This document shows, one piece after another, positions 24,455 through 37,599 of a DNA stretch of 64,000 nt. The stretch lies in NCBI GenBank assembly GCA_902702965.1, contig CACRXP010000422.1:427416-491415 (forward strand), given 5' to 3'. A program made the position numbers and the translations under genes. The DNA comes from Spirometra erinaceieuropaei. Lineage: Eukaryota; Platyhelminthes; Cestoda; Diphyllobothriidea; Diphyllobothriidae. Below the pieces are notes generated by a model, which was not told where the DNA came from, searched no databases, and was given only the letters and a program-made list of their open reading frames with translations. How positions within the stretch are numbered: the stretch's first letter is position 1; every line of letters begins with the position of its first letter.

Positions 24455-24984
24455 TGTTACTGGAGACTGCTACAGAGCACGCTCTACATCTCCGCGAATG
24501 ACTGCCCATCAGTCATTTGGGAGGTCAATTCTTTATTTGGATTACATTCTGCAGAGTTAAGGTTGTAATGCCTTCCATGGGGTCTCAGTTTTCACACGTT
24601 TAAGCAAGAGGGTAATGACGCTAACACAATCGTAAGGCAAAAACGGGCTGCAGAATGATTTGTGCTATCAACACGTACGCCTTCATTGCACTGATTTGTC
24701 TGATGGTTCAATTAAGTCGTTTTATTCTTTAATTGCTTCCGCTGTTTTTGCCGATACATTTTCTAACGCTCTTCCGTCGGTTCGGAAAATAATTACGAAT
24801 AAGAAGTATTTACGTTGGTTAGGGCAAAATACCAAATGGTATCTTAAGCAGTGCAATATGTGCGCAGTGGTCATCTGACTGAGATGTAGTTTTATCAAAG
24901 GTGATAGTTTTTTGGTAAGAATCGGGTGAAGGCCCCAAACATCGATGTCATGCAAAGAATACCTGCCTATTGAAGTGGAATTAG

Positions 24985-25335
24985 GTCAACACGATTATTT
25001 CGGTTTGGTGTTTCATCATACACAGATGAGTCGTCTGCTGTAGACGGTCTGGTGCATTATCTACAATGAACTCAGTTCAGATAGTTAGGAAGTGAGTGTT
25101 TTAGACACTTAATGTTCGTTTTTTAAATTGTCCTGCTTAATTTTGGTTGCCACATGTTAATGCATTAAAAACTTTCGGACCGAAAAACAAATTTACCAAT
25201 TATGTATACTTATTTTGCCATTTCTCTATGGATTCATAGGCCCCGCCAGTAAAATCTATATTACCATATTTCCCGAAAGACAGGCACTTTTGGCTGGTCG
25301 TGTCTGTTTGGGGGCCTTCTCCCAATCGTTGCCGT
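24985..25335 (+). repeat. Dispersed direct repeat, copy 1 (abuts the kinesin exon acceptor)
   Basis: Matches 32690-33012 in the same orientation: ACACGATTATTTCGG, TGGTGTTTCATC, GTCGTCTG, GCATTAAAAAC, GAATTTACCAATTAT-like sequence, CATAGGCCCCGC and ATTTCCCG. About 80% identical by eye. No reading frame. It ends about 55 bases before the acceptor of the motor exon. Confidence 0.7.
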
Positions 25336-25391
25336 TTTTTATCTGTTCTACCTCTAATCTATCTCTAAGTCCTTGCACCTCATACGTCTAG

Positions 25392-25601
25392 GTGTTCGCC
25401 CGATGAAGATCCTGACGGACGCATCGGTGTTTTGAGTGAAAACAGCCTTATTATTCAACGACCTTACGATGAAATGCGGTCAAACAAGAACAAGTCTGGA
25501 CAGCTCGAAACTCTTGAGGTTTACCGAGTTTACAAGCCGAACAGCGGTCAGGCAGACGTATTCAGGGACGTAGAGGACTACGTTGTCTCTGCTGTTGATG
25601 G
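25392..25601 (+). CDS. Kinesin motor domain, N-terminal exon
   Basis: This 210-base exon encodes about 70 residues of the start of a kinesin motor: CSPDEDPDGRIGVLSEN, then a basic stretch, then VYRVYKPNSGQADVFRDVED and YVVSAVDG. The last parts match the conserved kinesin pattern F-x-x-V(F/Y)-x-P-x-x-x-Q-x-x-V(F/Y)-x-x-V just before the P-loop. The acceptor is TACGTCTAG (25383-25391) and the donor is GATGG|GTAAGC (GT at 25602). The first base completes a codon begun in the coiled-coil exon; the last two bases (GG) are completed by A at 55316 to give Gly. Both phases fit, which strongly supports the three-exon model. Where many motors have VRP, this one reads R-C-S-P. A copy of a dispersed repeat lies immediately upstream (about 24985-25335). 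Confidence 0.92.
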
Positions 25602-28362
25602 GTAAGCGCGTTCTGGAAGTGTCTAATTCTTACCCGGCATCAATTAATTAGCCTTGTCTCGTTATTTAAGATAAGCTATCGCTAAGGAGCCCCTACTTCA
25701 GTTAAAGTGACTAATTCTGCATAAATATTTCACGCTGTTGCTTTTCTTTATGTATTCCAGAGTGTAATGTTACAGAAGTATCACTAGTCTCTATGAGCCT
25801 GTATGCTCCGTCTTCCTGCGATAAATTATACTTCCAATCACAACCGACAGGACAAATGACACATGGTTCAACCGTATACCGTTGGACGTGGACACGCTTA
25901 GTGACCACATAGTGCGAAGTTTGGATCACTGGTTACTCAAAACTAATGATTTGTCTGACTGACGTACGACGTTTAGTGAGTCAGAAATGGCCTCTTTCAT
26001 TCAGATAGACATTGCTGCCTAAAAAATGTACTGCCTATCAATGGCAGGAAGATTTTGCAGCCTGACCACAAGATGCACCACTGTCGTTATCGTATCAAAT
26101 GTTCACAATCTTACTTCGTAGCCATCTAACCAGCCCAAACTATGGTCTGCACAATATGCTTGTGCACAAAGACTATTTGGTGTTACCTCTGGCGTTTTTA
26201 CAGGAGAGGCCCAGTCGTAAGCTGGATGGCCTATTTCTCTTTGGTATATATTGTCTTTGTGCGTTTGTGACAACGTTAGTTATCCTTATACTATCATTGC
26301 CTTTTTATTCAGCATCGTCTTTTCTACTTATCCATGAAACACCTACGCAGTAAGCAGCTCGTCTTGAGAAACCGTCTGCCCTTCCTGAATCCGCAGACGC
26401 CAGTAATATGTCCTATCCCCAGCAGGGTATCTATGGTCATATAAGAAAGGATGCCCCTTCACTTTTCTGCCAATCCGTGTAGAGGCTTGTTTCTAAGTTT
26501 GACAACACCGTAGGCATCATACTAGATTCCGTAGACGAATTATTTCACATAAAACTGCCGAGCGCATCTCTAGGGTGTTCAAGCTGGGTGCTTTAAATTG
26601 TCGACGGTATGTGTGTCACTTTTCTTTGGTGCTCCGGGGTCTTTCTCAGTGACTTTAGACAAACTCTAGATGTAAAGAAACGTTCACGTAGCGCCTGGTT
26701 TGGGCGCCTGATTCAAACTACCTAGTTCCTCCTTTTCATCTGAACTTCGTTGTCTCATATATGGACACACAGTGACAACAAAAAGCCGCCGATGTCGGAA
26801 AGGAGCGTTTCTACTCGATAAAGTAGACTGCTGACAGCAACATTTTTTAAGAGAAGGGTTGGCTACCTTCTAATACAGGGGGACTTCTGCACGACACTGT
26901 TTGCGGTAAACTAGTGTTCACAATCTGTCGAAAGCCTAACATGAATATTTAATCTGACTTGCACACATCAAAAATAGATAGCTGTCGGTGTCGGAACAGT
27001 GGTTTTGTGCTTGAAAAATTAGCGCCCTGTGAACAGCCCAATTTTATGTTAAAGGTTAACTACAGTCTAATGCAGAGTAACACACTTTGCGACAAACTAG
27101 TGTTCGCAAAGCCTGATGCTCAACTTATTTTGAGTACGAAAATAATGAATGTACAGGGCAGCCTGGTTAATGTAGCCATGGAGTGTTGCACCTACTTATG
27201 CCAAAATGCTCAATTTAAAAGCAGCCATGTTTGTACCCACGATGTTAGAACTGATTCGACGGTAAGGGAAGTGTTTACTCGTTGGTCAGCACTGACGGTG
27301 AAACCACATTGTCGAAATGTGTGAACCCCGAGGGTACATCCGCATTGTGGGGAAAATCGCGTCATTGTTTTACCAGCACGATACTTAGCACGGCGGAAAA
27401 TGCTGGCCATGTGTCACCCATTTGAAAGTGTCTGCAATTCCAGGATAAGCAGACCAGGGCCCTCGCAGCCTGGTCTGCGCTGGTAGGTCTTCGACACCTA
27501 GGTCGCCGCCGGGAGATGGGCTTGCATTCCCGCTGGGTATACAGTTCGTGAGTATGGCTGCCAGATCATTCACCTCCATCTGACGCGTCGTGGTGTTGTT
27601 GTTGTTGTTGTTGGTCAAAATCCTGGCAATTTTCTGTGTGCACCAGGGGGTGTGCAGTGTAGTGCCAAGGTGCGGGTCAGGTCGCACCATCAACCTGAGC
27701 TCTCCCCCGACTCCGGTCTTCTTGGCTCTGTCTTGACACCGGGCACAAATGGAGGAGAAGAGAATGAGGTAGATGTGGCGCAAGTCCACACCCATCATAA
27801 AAAAGATTCACTCAGACGTCCCCGTGCCAGCTTGACCTTGCTGCGGAGCACACGGCGGAGATTGTCGGACGCAGTGGTCGAACTCTCATTTAGCACGGTT
27901 GTCATAAGTGTCTTCAGGTGCCGGGCTTAACAGGATGAGGGCGGACGACAGCTGTGTCTCCAAAACTGCGCCTACTCTCATCCTCTTCTCCGATATCCCA
28001 GCAAAAATTCGCACAAGAGGGTCAACAATCCATCCATTAGACGCTTTAGGCTAATTCTAGTGGTCTTTACACTGTGATAACTTGCGACCGAAAGCAGAGT
28101 ATGACAGCGGTCTAAAAAGACTAAGTAGCCGTATTTATGTAAGCCCAGTCTTCAGTTTGTGGGAAAGAGTGTCAGAAAACGTGTTGAAAAAGTGGAATAA
28201 TCAAGCCATCGGCTAGCTTTCCGTCGTCTCCGATACCTGAACAGAACTTCGCAGGGGAGAGTCAACAAACCATAAATTCTAGAGGTCTTTACGCTGAGAT
28301 AATTTGCCAGCGAAAGCAGAGTTAAACAGCCGTCTAGAAAGACATAGCAGCCTTTTTATGAA

Positions 28363-29643
28363 CAGTAGGTGGATTAACTCATGAACTGTCAACCGAACTC
28401 CCGAAGTGTGTTTACTTTTTGGAAAAATTGATTAAGTATGGTTGTAAAACTGATCAACATCCAGCATAATTTTATAATATTTCAGTTACTGCAGGATGCC
28501 AGCTTTCGAACGAACTTCTTTCCGGCTGCATAAAAAAACTATACTCTGCAAATAATGACTGCTTAATTAGCATGCACTTTCCTCATTGATCTTCGATGCC
28601 CTTAAAAGACCAATTATATTTCATGAAAAGCATGCATAAAATAACCTTTCCTTAAGAAATTACGCCTTCTTACAATTTTATACGCGAAAAAAGGGCACAA
28701 TTCGGTTTTAAAAATTTTCCAATTGTGCGATTTCTAAGACCATAAAATGGTCGTTTATAAAACGTCATTTCTCCGCATTTACAAATCTGCCTTGCAAAGT
28801 TAAAAATATGGCTCAAATGCACTACTAAGTTTTATGAAACTCATAGTCTCATCCTAATAGAGTAGCGAAATGTGTGTTATGTGAGTAGTTTTGAAACCCT
28901 GAATGCATGTGTAACGTCAGGACGGGTTCAAAATCCCTCGGGATGCGAAACGTTTCGAGTACAACGTGCTAATTCGTAGAAATGTACGCTCTCTTCCAAT
29001 TTTTTGCCCGAAGAAGTTGTTTACTTCGGTTTTTCAAGAACTTTTTAAATTCTCGGATAATCTCGAACCCCGACCCCTAGTACACTTTCATTCTGGGTTT
29101 CCAAACAGCAAGCCCTATTTTTACGGCGAACGAAGTTAAGACGAGACAATGTGAGATACATAAAATTTAGCAGTGGATTCGAGCCATATTATTAATTTTG
29201 CAAGGCACATTGGCAGATTCAGAGACATGACGTTATATGAACGGCCATTCCAAACGATTAATAAAACTTACAATGAGAAACGTGCTTAGAGCCGAATTAC
29301 TACGCCAGAGAAAAAGATTGGCAGAAGACGTAGTTTTCTGCCGAATGAGCAAAATAATGTATATTTTTTTCCATGTTTTTCTTGAAATATGATTTAGGTT
29401 TTAGGGGCATCGAAAAACAATGAGAAACCCGCATGCTAATTAAGTAGTCATCATTCGTAGAGTATTGTTTTTGCATACAGCCAGAATGAAGTTCTTTCGA
29501 AAGCTGACACCCTGCAGTAACTGAATTATTATATGAATATGCTGCGTCTTGATCAGTTTAACAACCCTACGTAATCAATCTTTTCGAAAAGTAAACACAT
29601 TTCGGGATTTCCGTTGACATTTCATGTGTTAGCATATATACTG
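28363..29643. mobile_element. Palindromic MITE, Tc1-type ends (1281 bp)
   Basis: The left end is CAGTAGGTGGATTAACTCAT (28363); the right end in reverse complement is CAGTATATATGCTAACACAT (29643). Two arms of about 500-600 bases are reverse complements, including CAGCTTTCGAACGAACTTC near 28499 and GAAGTTCTTTCGAAAGCTG near 29488. Flanks are AA on the left and TA on the right. The uninterrupted site is preserved in the sister repeat at about 48970 and in a local duplicate at about 28137 (TTATGTAAGCCCAGTCTTC). No coding sequence. Confidence 0.88.
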
Positions 29644-29844
29644 TAAGCTTAGTCTTTATTTTGCGGGAAATGGAGTCAGAAAACGCGCTATGAAAATAGT
29701 TGGTAATGAGCTTCACATGAGCTTCACATTCCACCGGCGTGACTTTAGTCAATCTAGCCTTTTGTAATTCTCAAATGCTTTAACAAAACACAATGGCCAA
29801 AAAAGAGAACAGATCTGGACACCAGAGAGTTAACTCGTTACAAA

Positions 29845-30060
29845 ATGGACATTTTGGTTCTCGACGGATCAGCTGCTCCAAAAGGTCCGTTACAAAATTG
29901 GCAGCGTGGCAACATGCGAATGTTGCCAATGCCACCAATATTGAGCCCTCGTAACAATTCTCCACTGCCCGCAGAAACGTACTTGTCGTCTCATGACATT
30001 GAGGGTTCCACGGCGTGGAGAAATCCTGCCGCACCCATAAGCACACACGACCATAGCTAA
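29845..30060 (+). other. Small open frame conserved between two repeat copies
   Basis: 71 codons; product contains GSAAPKGPLQNWQRGNMR and SPLPAETYLSSHD. The inverted sister repeat at 48520-48726 (minus) has a 68-codon open frame with GPAAPKHLLQNRQSGNMRRL and LPVETELSSHD. I do not recognise the family. Keeping the frame in both could be chance in moderately diverged copies, and the third copy near 51690-51850 is more degenerate. A real peptide is unlikely but not excluded. Confidence 0.2.
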
Positions 30061-32689
30061 GGCGAACAATTAGAGCGTAAATGCTAGAGTCAATTAGGCT
30101 GTGTACCTTCTTATCACAGATGCGCTGGAGTGAAGCTACGTTGACTTCAATGGCAGCTCACTCCATAGATCGAACTGAAGGAAGGGTTGAAAGTTACAAC
30201 GCCGAATGCCTCCCGTCGCATTAATGTACAAAACGTAATCTTATTTTCACGTACACACTCTTTCGTCCATCAAAGCTAGATAATACAACGTAGATACGTT
30301 CTCGTCCCCTGTCTGGCAACTTCTGGAACGGTTTCTTCTCATCAGGAGAGAACGGCAGAATGGTAAATTGAAAAAGGGGAGATATGCCGCTCGGATTAAT
30401 GGAAAGACAGCTGCAATATCCCTCGAAAGCTGAAGTTAAATCCGCATCGGCGCCAATGACATCTTTCTGCCAAGAATACAGATTAGTTTTGATGACGTTA
30501 TAAACACCCGCAATCACCAAATACAAGTCACGGAGGAACTAAACGCAAAACAACTTCGGATCATCATCTATGCCAGGGATTTAGAAGTCCTCGCATGTGC
30601 GTAATGGCGATTTAATTATTGGTCATACGATGACAATGAGCAAAAGAAACATTTAGCATCTGCTTGCAGAGGAATCCAAACTACTTGACTCAGTCGACAC
30701 CGGTTAAACCTAGTCGCTCAAGCGCCCTGGCCAAGGGCAATGAAAGGTGGTCTGCGAACTCGCAGGGCAGAAAAGTACTCAAGAAGAGGGTGAATGCGGT
30801 GAGATGAAAAACTCCGCTACTACCACCTAAACAGCCCCTCAGGCTACACCATACTGAAGAAATGTCCGGCAGGAAAGTATCTAACCTCTACTTAATTACA
30901 GTTAGAGTTCGCATACATACGGCTCATCAGAAAGTTTAACAGATTGACGCTTTTGTCTTAGGAGATCCGTCCAGGAACAGGTGACGTACGACTGCAAGGA
31001 CATGAACGGTGCCTGATTGAAATAAAGCACAGATGCATGCCAAAGTGAAGCACTAATCCAGGTGTCGTCATTCAGCACACAGAATCTCGCCTGACATAAA
31101 TGGTGAGATCCACAGTGAAATGGGAAAGACAGTAAACGTAAGGGTTACACATCGCGCGTAGATTTGAGGGAGCAAAGGGATGTGTCCCAGTGCCTATATC
31201 TCATGAAAGTGCAGTCGACAGGTTAGACCATTAACAAATATCCTCTGAAAGAAGCGCCAAGGCGTCAGTGACCTGTTCCCCTTTCCTTGACATAGGATAC
31301 CCAGATCTAAATGAAGTCACTCCGTTGTCTCTCCATGATCACGTCGGGGTCACCGATGAATGTCAGTAGAGACCGACCGTGGATTACATTCGTACGAAAT
31401 AGGGTGAGGTCCCCTAAAACGTCGGAAGTCAGAGAAACATCAGTGGGGATATGTGCTGATAGAGAACACCGTAATCGAAAAATGCAGTTCGAGATCTGAG
31501 GTTTGCATGCGACTGTTAGTTATTAGTTAAGACTCGAGGCCTTGAGAAGATGATTGACAGACTGACCTAACTGACTTGGCCGTTGACCCTAATCGGGCGC
31601 ATTGGCGCTTACGATGCTCAGCCGTCAACAAAACGCATAAGCCTTTCAGCTTCCCCCAGTGGTTGACTGCTATCGTGTCAGATTAGGCGGCCCGCCATAA
31701 CAGAAAAACTAACATTAAAGTACTTCAATTTTGCTCTCGCCAACCAAAGGCGACATTTAGTAGTAATGAAATGATTGAATATAGGGGCTTCTGCGTAGAA
31801 AAATTGCTTGAACAGTAATCCTGTCTAAAGAAACACTTGTAGTTTGGTCAACCATGCATTTTGTTGTGACGCTTGAATGATGAAAATGAGCTACGCTACC
31901 TAAACAACTAGTAGCTCTAACATCTTCGATTATTGAAATTTTATTGTTTTCTTATGCTTGTAACTTACATGATAGGCCAATTTCTGAGCATGTAATTTTA
32001 GCTTGTTGGACGGCCCGAGAAACTCAAATGAAATACATTATTTACTAGCAAAGGTGCTGTTAGCCTCCATTGGTTGAACAGATCGGGCTAAATTTCTATT
32101 TAACAACCGTAAAAACATTGCAAAGACAGTTAGTGACACATTCAAGGTCAACAGGTAAGAAGTTCTGAGATATGACACGTTGGCTATACGCGATAAGCAT
32201 AAAATGGCGAGCTTCTCTACAACAAACAGTTTTAAATTTCCGATTCTCACTTGAACCCATTGGCCGTGATAGACAGTCACTAACGGGGAACCAGCTGCAC
32301 GAGAAATGCCAACGCATGCCAGGCTGCAATAGTCGTGGTCTGCTGATCCTTCAAACCCAAAGTTATACAGACACAAGGACGGTTTTGAGATTTATTCGCT
32401 GATTTTTCATGTATGATATGCCTGCGAAACCATTTCCAAGCGCATTTTTAATCATTAACCTTATATAATGGGAACCAGTTTGCTCGACAGCTTAACTGAC
32501 GTACAATAAGCGGCCCAGATCCTTATCGAACGCCCAAAAGAGCAATTATTCCTAACTGTGTCAGGGCATTTATTTTGATCGGCAGCAAGTAATTACTTGG
32601 ACACAGTTTGCGTTCCCACAGCATCTTCATAAATATTTAGACAGCACTTACTTCAAAGTGGTGATGGGATTGCTTATATGACGCTTTTC

Positions 32690-33012
32690 GTCCGACACGA
32701 TTATTTCGGCCTGGTGTTTCATCGTACAAGGTTGAGTCGTCTGTTGTATACTGTCTGGTAAATTGTCTACAATGGCCTCAGCTCAGAGGGTTGAAGGTAC
32801 ATAATGTTTATTTTTAATTGTCCTGCTCATTATCGGTTTCTGTATGTCCACGCATTAAAAACACCGCCCGAAAAACGAATTTACCAATTATCTATCCTTA
32901 TTTTACCAATCCTCCATGAATACATAGGCCCCGCTCGTAAAACCCCTATTAACACATTTCCCGTATGGCAGGCACCTTTGGCTAATCGTGTGTGCTTGGG
33001 GTCTCACCCGAC
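32690..33012 (+). repeat. Dispersed direct repeat, copy 2
   Basis: Second copy of the repeat at 24985-25335. It sits between the two blocks of the large duplicated repeat and ends against the block at 33017, so it probably inserted between them. Confidence 0.7.
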
Positions 33013-34912
33013 CATCGACTAAATGACCTAAGACATTCACGGTCTAAAATCTATATGTCGAGAGTAATTATATGTCATTATGTGCTGTTGGAATACCTTT
33101 AAACACAAGTTTCTTTCGAGCAAGCTTATGAAAGCGCAGCAACTGGATGTTCGGTACCTACACTAGAATGGCTCTCACTGTAGCCCCTACTCTGGCACAC
33201 TTGATACGCATTTAAAATTGCCGTGTGCCTAATTTACATAATCTCTTTCGAGCGTGAATTGGGTAACAACTGAGAAAGGCCGTCCACATTACTTCAAGCA
33301 GAAAAATGCTGCAGTCCTGAAAAAGCAAGGGGAACGAAAATAAATGAAAGGGCAACCAGTAAAAGTATGCAGTGACAGCCATTTCATCTTCATTTCCAGC
33401 GCAGCAGCAAATTGTACGTTCCAACAGATAATCGAAGTGCAAATTTCGTTTTTCCTCGCGGGCAGGTGCACGTCGGTTCTAAATCTTCGCATAGACGCGG
33501 CAAAACTGTAGTCCCCGAGGAGGACACGCTGGCTTGTCTCGCCTTGGCGCCTCGCTCCAGATGACGGTCATTTTACAGTCATCTTGGTCAAATTGCCCTC
33601 TCTTCCCTGCCTCCTATTACCACGAAATCAACGGCTCACAATGCAAGTGCATCTATGTGGGTTTAACTCATCACGGAAGCAGATCCACGCTGTTTTCGCT
33701 AAGAAATCCCTGCTGTGACGCCAGTGGTTGTTCTCTTGCCAAGTATGTTTGCCTGCGCTGGTGGATCATAATTGCGGCCACACACAAACGCAGATTCGTC
33801 AACTAAGAAGACCTCAAAATTACTTGCCACAACAAACATTCTATGATTATACCATAGCGGCAAAATGGTCACACCAAATGCCGTCGTCAAAATACGGTCA
33901 GCAGTCGCCTGGCGTCATGTAACAAAAAATGCAGATTCTTTGAGCTAAAACGGTGTCATTGCTACTCGAACTTTTGTTGTATTGGCCACTGCATGGCAAC
34001 AAGATGAACTGAATTATCCTTCGTCTTGGTCAAATCAGAAAAACAGAACAGCCAGGTACATGGAGACCACGGTCTCTGAATTGGACAGAAATCATTAGAA
34101 AGAATTTAACTTAATTAAAGCGCAGTCACTGTGGGGTGTGTCTAGATCAATATTTGGTCAAATCGTACGGGTCATCGATACAGGCATGCCATCGCACAGG
34201 ACAGAATATGAAGTACTGGCAACTTCCCATGGTAGGTTGGTCAGGTATTTCTCCTTTAAAGGACGCTGAATGACGAAAGCCCTCCTTGACGCAATCTGCT
34301 GTCAGATCAACAGTGAGAACTATGAATATATCTAGGGCACCTACAACGGCTGGCTATAATTGGGGCTATTTACCTTACCATTAAAAAAAACAATTAAATG
34401 GAAGTGCTTTTTGAACTCCTGCAGAAAAGCTGTTTAGAGGACGAGGAGGCAGGATTTTCAGAAGACTCAAAGATGCCTTATTTTTGGGACTTTGAGCGTT
34501 CTAGAGCAAACTACACTATAGTGTGCCTACAGCGTCGACCGTTGCGGAAATGTTCAACCGGTCGGCACAGCGAGAACTCGCACTTAGGCGTACCACCTCC
34601 TGGTACGCCTCCTAGTCCACAACGTACACTGCTCAGAGTTTAATACCTCAAGAACAAAGGATGGGGAGTTGCTCTGATCCTAAATGCCGCGGCGTGTTGC
34701 CTGCGCAAGGTACTACCGCCACACACTCACCGTCGGCATTCCCGATATGCGAGCCGAACTTCGACCTGTGTTCGTGCCGCGCGTTTACCACGTGGTCCGT
34801 TTAGGAACCCAACGCTGGTTGGTTGCTTACGCTCACGCGTGTATCTTGCTACAGGCTTGGCCTTTTGGTTTGGGCCGTGACTCCACACCGTTTCTGGTCT
34901 CCATCGGACTTG

Positions 34913-35850
34913 CTGTGGATGGGCTAACTCATGAAATGTCAATCGAAATTCCGAACTTCGTTTTCGTTTCGTAAAATTTAATTAAGTAGGGTTGTAAAAC
35001 AAGTCAGCCTGCAACATAATTCTATAATATTTCAGTTACCCAGGATGTCGGCTTTCGCGTGAACTTACCTTCGGCTGCGTGCAAAAACTACACTCTGTAA
35101 AAAATTGACTACTTATTTGGCATGAATTTTTATTATTGGTTTTCTATGCTCCTAAATTTTTAATTATATTTCATGAAAAACATGCATACAAATATTCATT
35201 CATTGGCTCACTCGGTAGAGTATTATGTCTTCTTTTAATGTTATACTTGAAGGAAATTTATAATTCAGTTTTCAAAACGTTTGCGATTCGCGAACAATTT
35301 TGAAATCGCTCTACCGTTACGGTTAGATTTAGGGTTTCGAAACTACAAACCGCATATTTTTCATGTACAGAAAACAACGCATTTCTCTACGGTAGTAAAG
35401 GGAGACTATCTAGGGTTCAAAAAATTAAACAGTGGATTTGATCCATATTTGTAACTTAACAAGCCACAGTGGTAAATACAGAGACATGACGATTTATGAA
35501 CAGCCATTTCACAGTATTCAGAAGTCCCACTATTAAAAACTTTTTAAAACCTAATTATATCCCCCTTTCGTGTATAAAATTGGATAAAGACATAATGATC
35601 TACCGAATGAGCAAATGAGTGAATATTTTTATGCATGCTTTCCATGAAATATAATTGGACAATTAGGGGCGTGAAATTTCACGCTAATTAAGTAGTCATT
35701 TTTACAGAGTGCATTTTTTGCATCCAGCGGGAAGGAAGTTCATTCGAAAGCCGGTATCCTGAAACAACTTGAATATTACTGAATTAAGTTGCAGGCTGAC
35801 GAGTTTAAGAGCCCTACATTATTACTTTTTACGAAAGGAAAGCGAATTAT
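34913..35850. mobile_element. Palindromic MITE, right end truncated
   Basis: The left end has GATGGGCTAACTCATGAAAT, then TTCGTTTTCGTTTCGTAAAA. The right arm is its reverse complement up to about 35850 (CTTTTTACGAAAGGAAAGCG), where the last 40 or so bases are missing. The left CAGTA is also altered (CTGTG). GC-rich sequence of unknown nature precedes it (34684-34912). Confidence 0.75.
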
Positions 35851-35930
35851 CCAAGCGGTTGGCGGCCGTGTTGCTTAGGCCATTGCGACACAGAGACGTG
35901 ACTCCTATTGGCGGTAAAACTCTTTATTAA

Positions 35931-36801
35931 TGATTCGGCTACCTCAGGATGCCGTTTTTGAATGAACGTTTTTCCAGCTGCATGCAAAACCTGTAATCTG
36001 TAAAAGTGAGTAGTGATGTAGCATGCAGTTTTCTTAGTTTTTTTCGATGTCCGTTGTACTCAGTTATATTTCATGGAAAAGATGCAAAAAATATTCATTC
36101 ATTTGATCATTTGGTAAACAATTACGTTTTTCCAATTTTATATTCGATCAAAGTGCACAATTTTGTCTTTAAAAACGTTTCTCATTGTGAGACTTCAATA
36201 CCGTGAAATGGCCGTTCATAATATTTCATTTCGCTGGATTTACCAAGGCGGCTTGTTAAGCTAACACTATGGCCCGAATCCGCGGCTAAATTTTATGAAC
36301 CCCTTTTGGTCTTCTCATAATACCGTAAAGAAATGCATGGTTTTCCGTACATGGAAAATATACGTCTAGTAGTTTTGAAACCCTGAATGCAAATGTATTG
36401 GCAGGTCTGGTTCAAAATTATTCGTTAATTGAAAAAAATTTTAAAACTGACTTCAACCTTTCCTTCGAACAAAAAATTGGAATAGGAGGCAATACTCTAC
36501 CGTACTAGTAAGAGGATAAATATTTTGACGCACGTTTTTTATAAAATATAATTGAATCTTTAAGAGCATCGAAAATCACTGACAAAAAGCATGCTATCTA
36601 AATAGTTCTTCTTACAGAGCATAGTTTTAACACGCAGCCGACAAGACTTTTTTTTCGAAATTCGGCTTTCTGTGGTGACTCAATTATTGTAAAATTGTAT
36701 TGCATAATTGTCAGCTGTGCAAGCATATCTAATTAATCGTTTCGAAACGAAGACGCATTTCAGAAGTTCGGTTAAAATTTCCAGAGTTATCACACTTACT
36801 G
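35931..36801. mobile_element. Palindromic MITE, left end truncated
   Basis: It starts inside the left arm (GGCTACCTCAGGATGCCG, about 100 bases in) and ends with a complete right terminus, TTATCACACTTACTG followed by TA at 36802. The arms are reverse complements around about 36330. Only 80 bases separate it from the truncated neighbour at 34913-35850, so both may have been broken by one rearrangement. Confidence 0.75.
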
Positions 36802-37599
36802 TAATACTGCGTGCAAGGAGAATTTCGAATCAAGTGTGGTGCGTAAATTAAACGATGATAATTTCGGTCGATATTTAGATTTCTGATGGACCAAAGGGAA
36901 CAATTTGCCTAAACCATTCTTTCTTAAGTACATTATCGTCGCCTAGTTTCGGGTCGTTGGATAGTCCATCACACACTTTGAAATGATCAGGTAGTGAGGG
37001 TGGTATTGTTCAAAAATTTTTTAAGCCTACTGCTCACAGTGATTATGGTTCAACAAGACGAAATGTTTAATGGCACCTACTGTTTTATTCGAAATCTGAG
37101 ATTTCACACTTTCTGTCGGGTCTTCCCTTTTTACTTGCACAGGATGAAGGATAATTCTGTTTTCTTATTGCTATTCAATGGTCATCGCGACAATAAACAC
37201 AGGTTTAGGAATGTTCAGATAACAGTTAAAATTGTCTTAGCCCAAGGCATGTACACTTTGTGTACCAAGGGACGCTTATGTTTAAATAGCGGCTGACATA
37301 AATCACCGCGTTTTCCACAAAGCGACAATTTTCCACCATTAAATTACCATTATGGGCGTGTGAAGTGGCAACTAGTTCGGCGATCCGGCCGGATGCTTAA
37401 TCTACATCTCTTTGCGATGGAAACTATGATGAATCTGCGCACGCAAACAAGTTCTAGGTAGAATTTTGAAGCAATCAGCGGTGTGGATCTGTTTCTTTTT
37501 TGCGTTAAACCCAGCTAGGCGCACCTGCTGGCCCCTAGATTTTGTGGCGATAGGATCTGGGGGGGGGGGAGAGACGTCAAGGCGAGACAAGAACATTTT

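Larger units (their letters stand above)
8109..25391 (+). other. Kinesin intron 1 (about 17.3 kb)
   Basis: GT (8109) to AG (25391) intron. It contains a SINE-like repeat (about 9035-9292 and 10175-10372), a tRNA-SINE cluster (9300-10060), PLE fragments (10722-11021 and 11509-12703), a second SINE cluster (14705-15160), a further PLE-like inverted pair (about 20620-22450) and a palindromic MITE (23472-24454). No gene or clear repeat was recognised in 12704-14700, 15161-20160, 22451-23471 and 24455-24984, where reading frames are short and AT-rich. Confidence 0.85.
26340..34215 (-). repeat. Large duplicated repeat, copy 1
   Basis: This block is the reverse complement of roughly 40485-50590. 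Matching landmarks include CGTCTGCC near 26371 against GGCAGACG near 50550; AGAGAAGGGTTGGCTACCTT (26850) against AAGGGTTGGCTACATTCTA in reverse near 50060; the CTCCCCCGACTCCGGTCTTCTTG region (27700) against 49400; AGTTTTGATGACGTTATAAA (30485) against 48065; and 33017-34215 against 40485-41680, the last about 95% identical. Older parts are far more diverged. It is interrupted by a MITE (28363-29643) and by the repeat at 32690. No gene is kept. Confidence 0.75.

Noticed and set aside
33699..33890. 63-codon frame conserved at 40808-40999
   Set aside because: The two arms are about 95% identical overall, so a conserved short frame is expected without selection; no family match.
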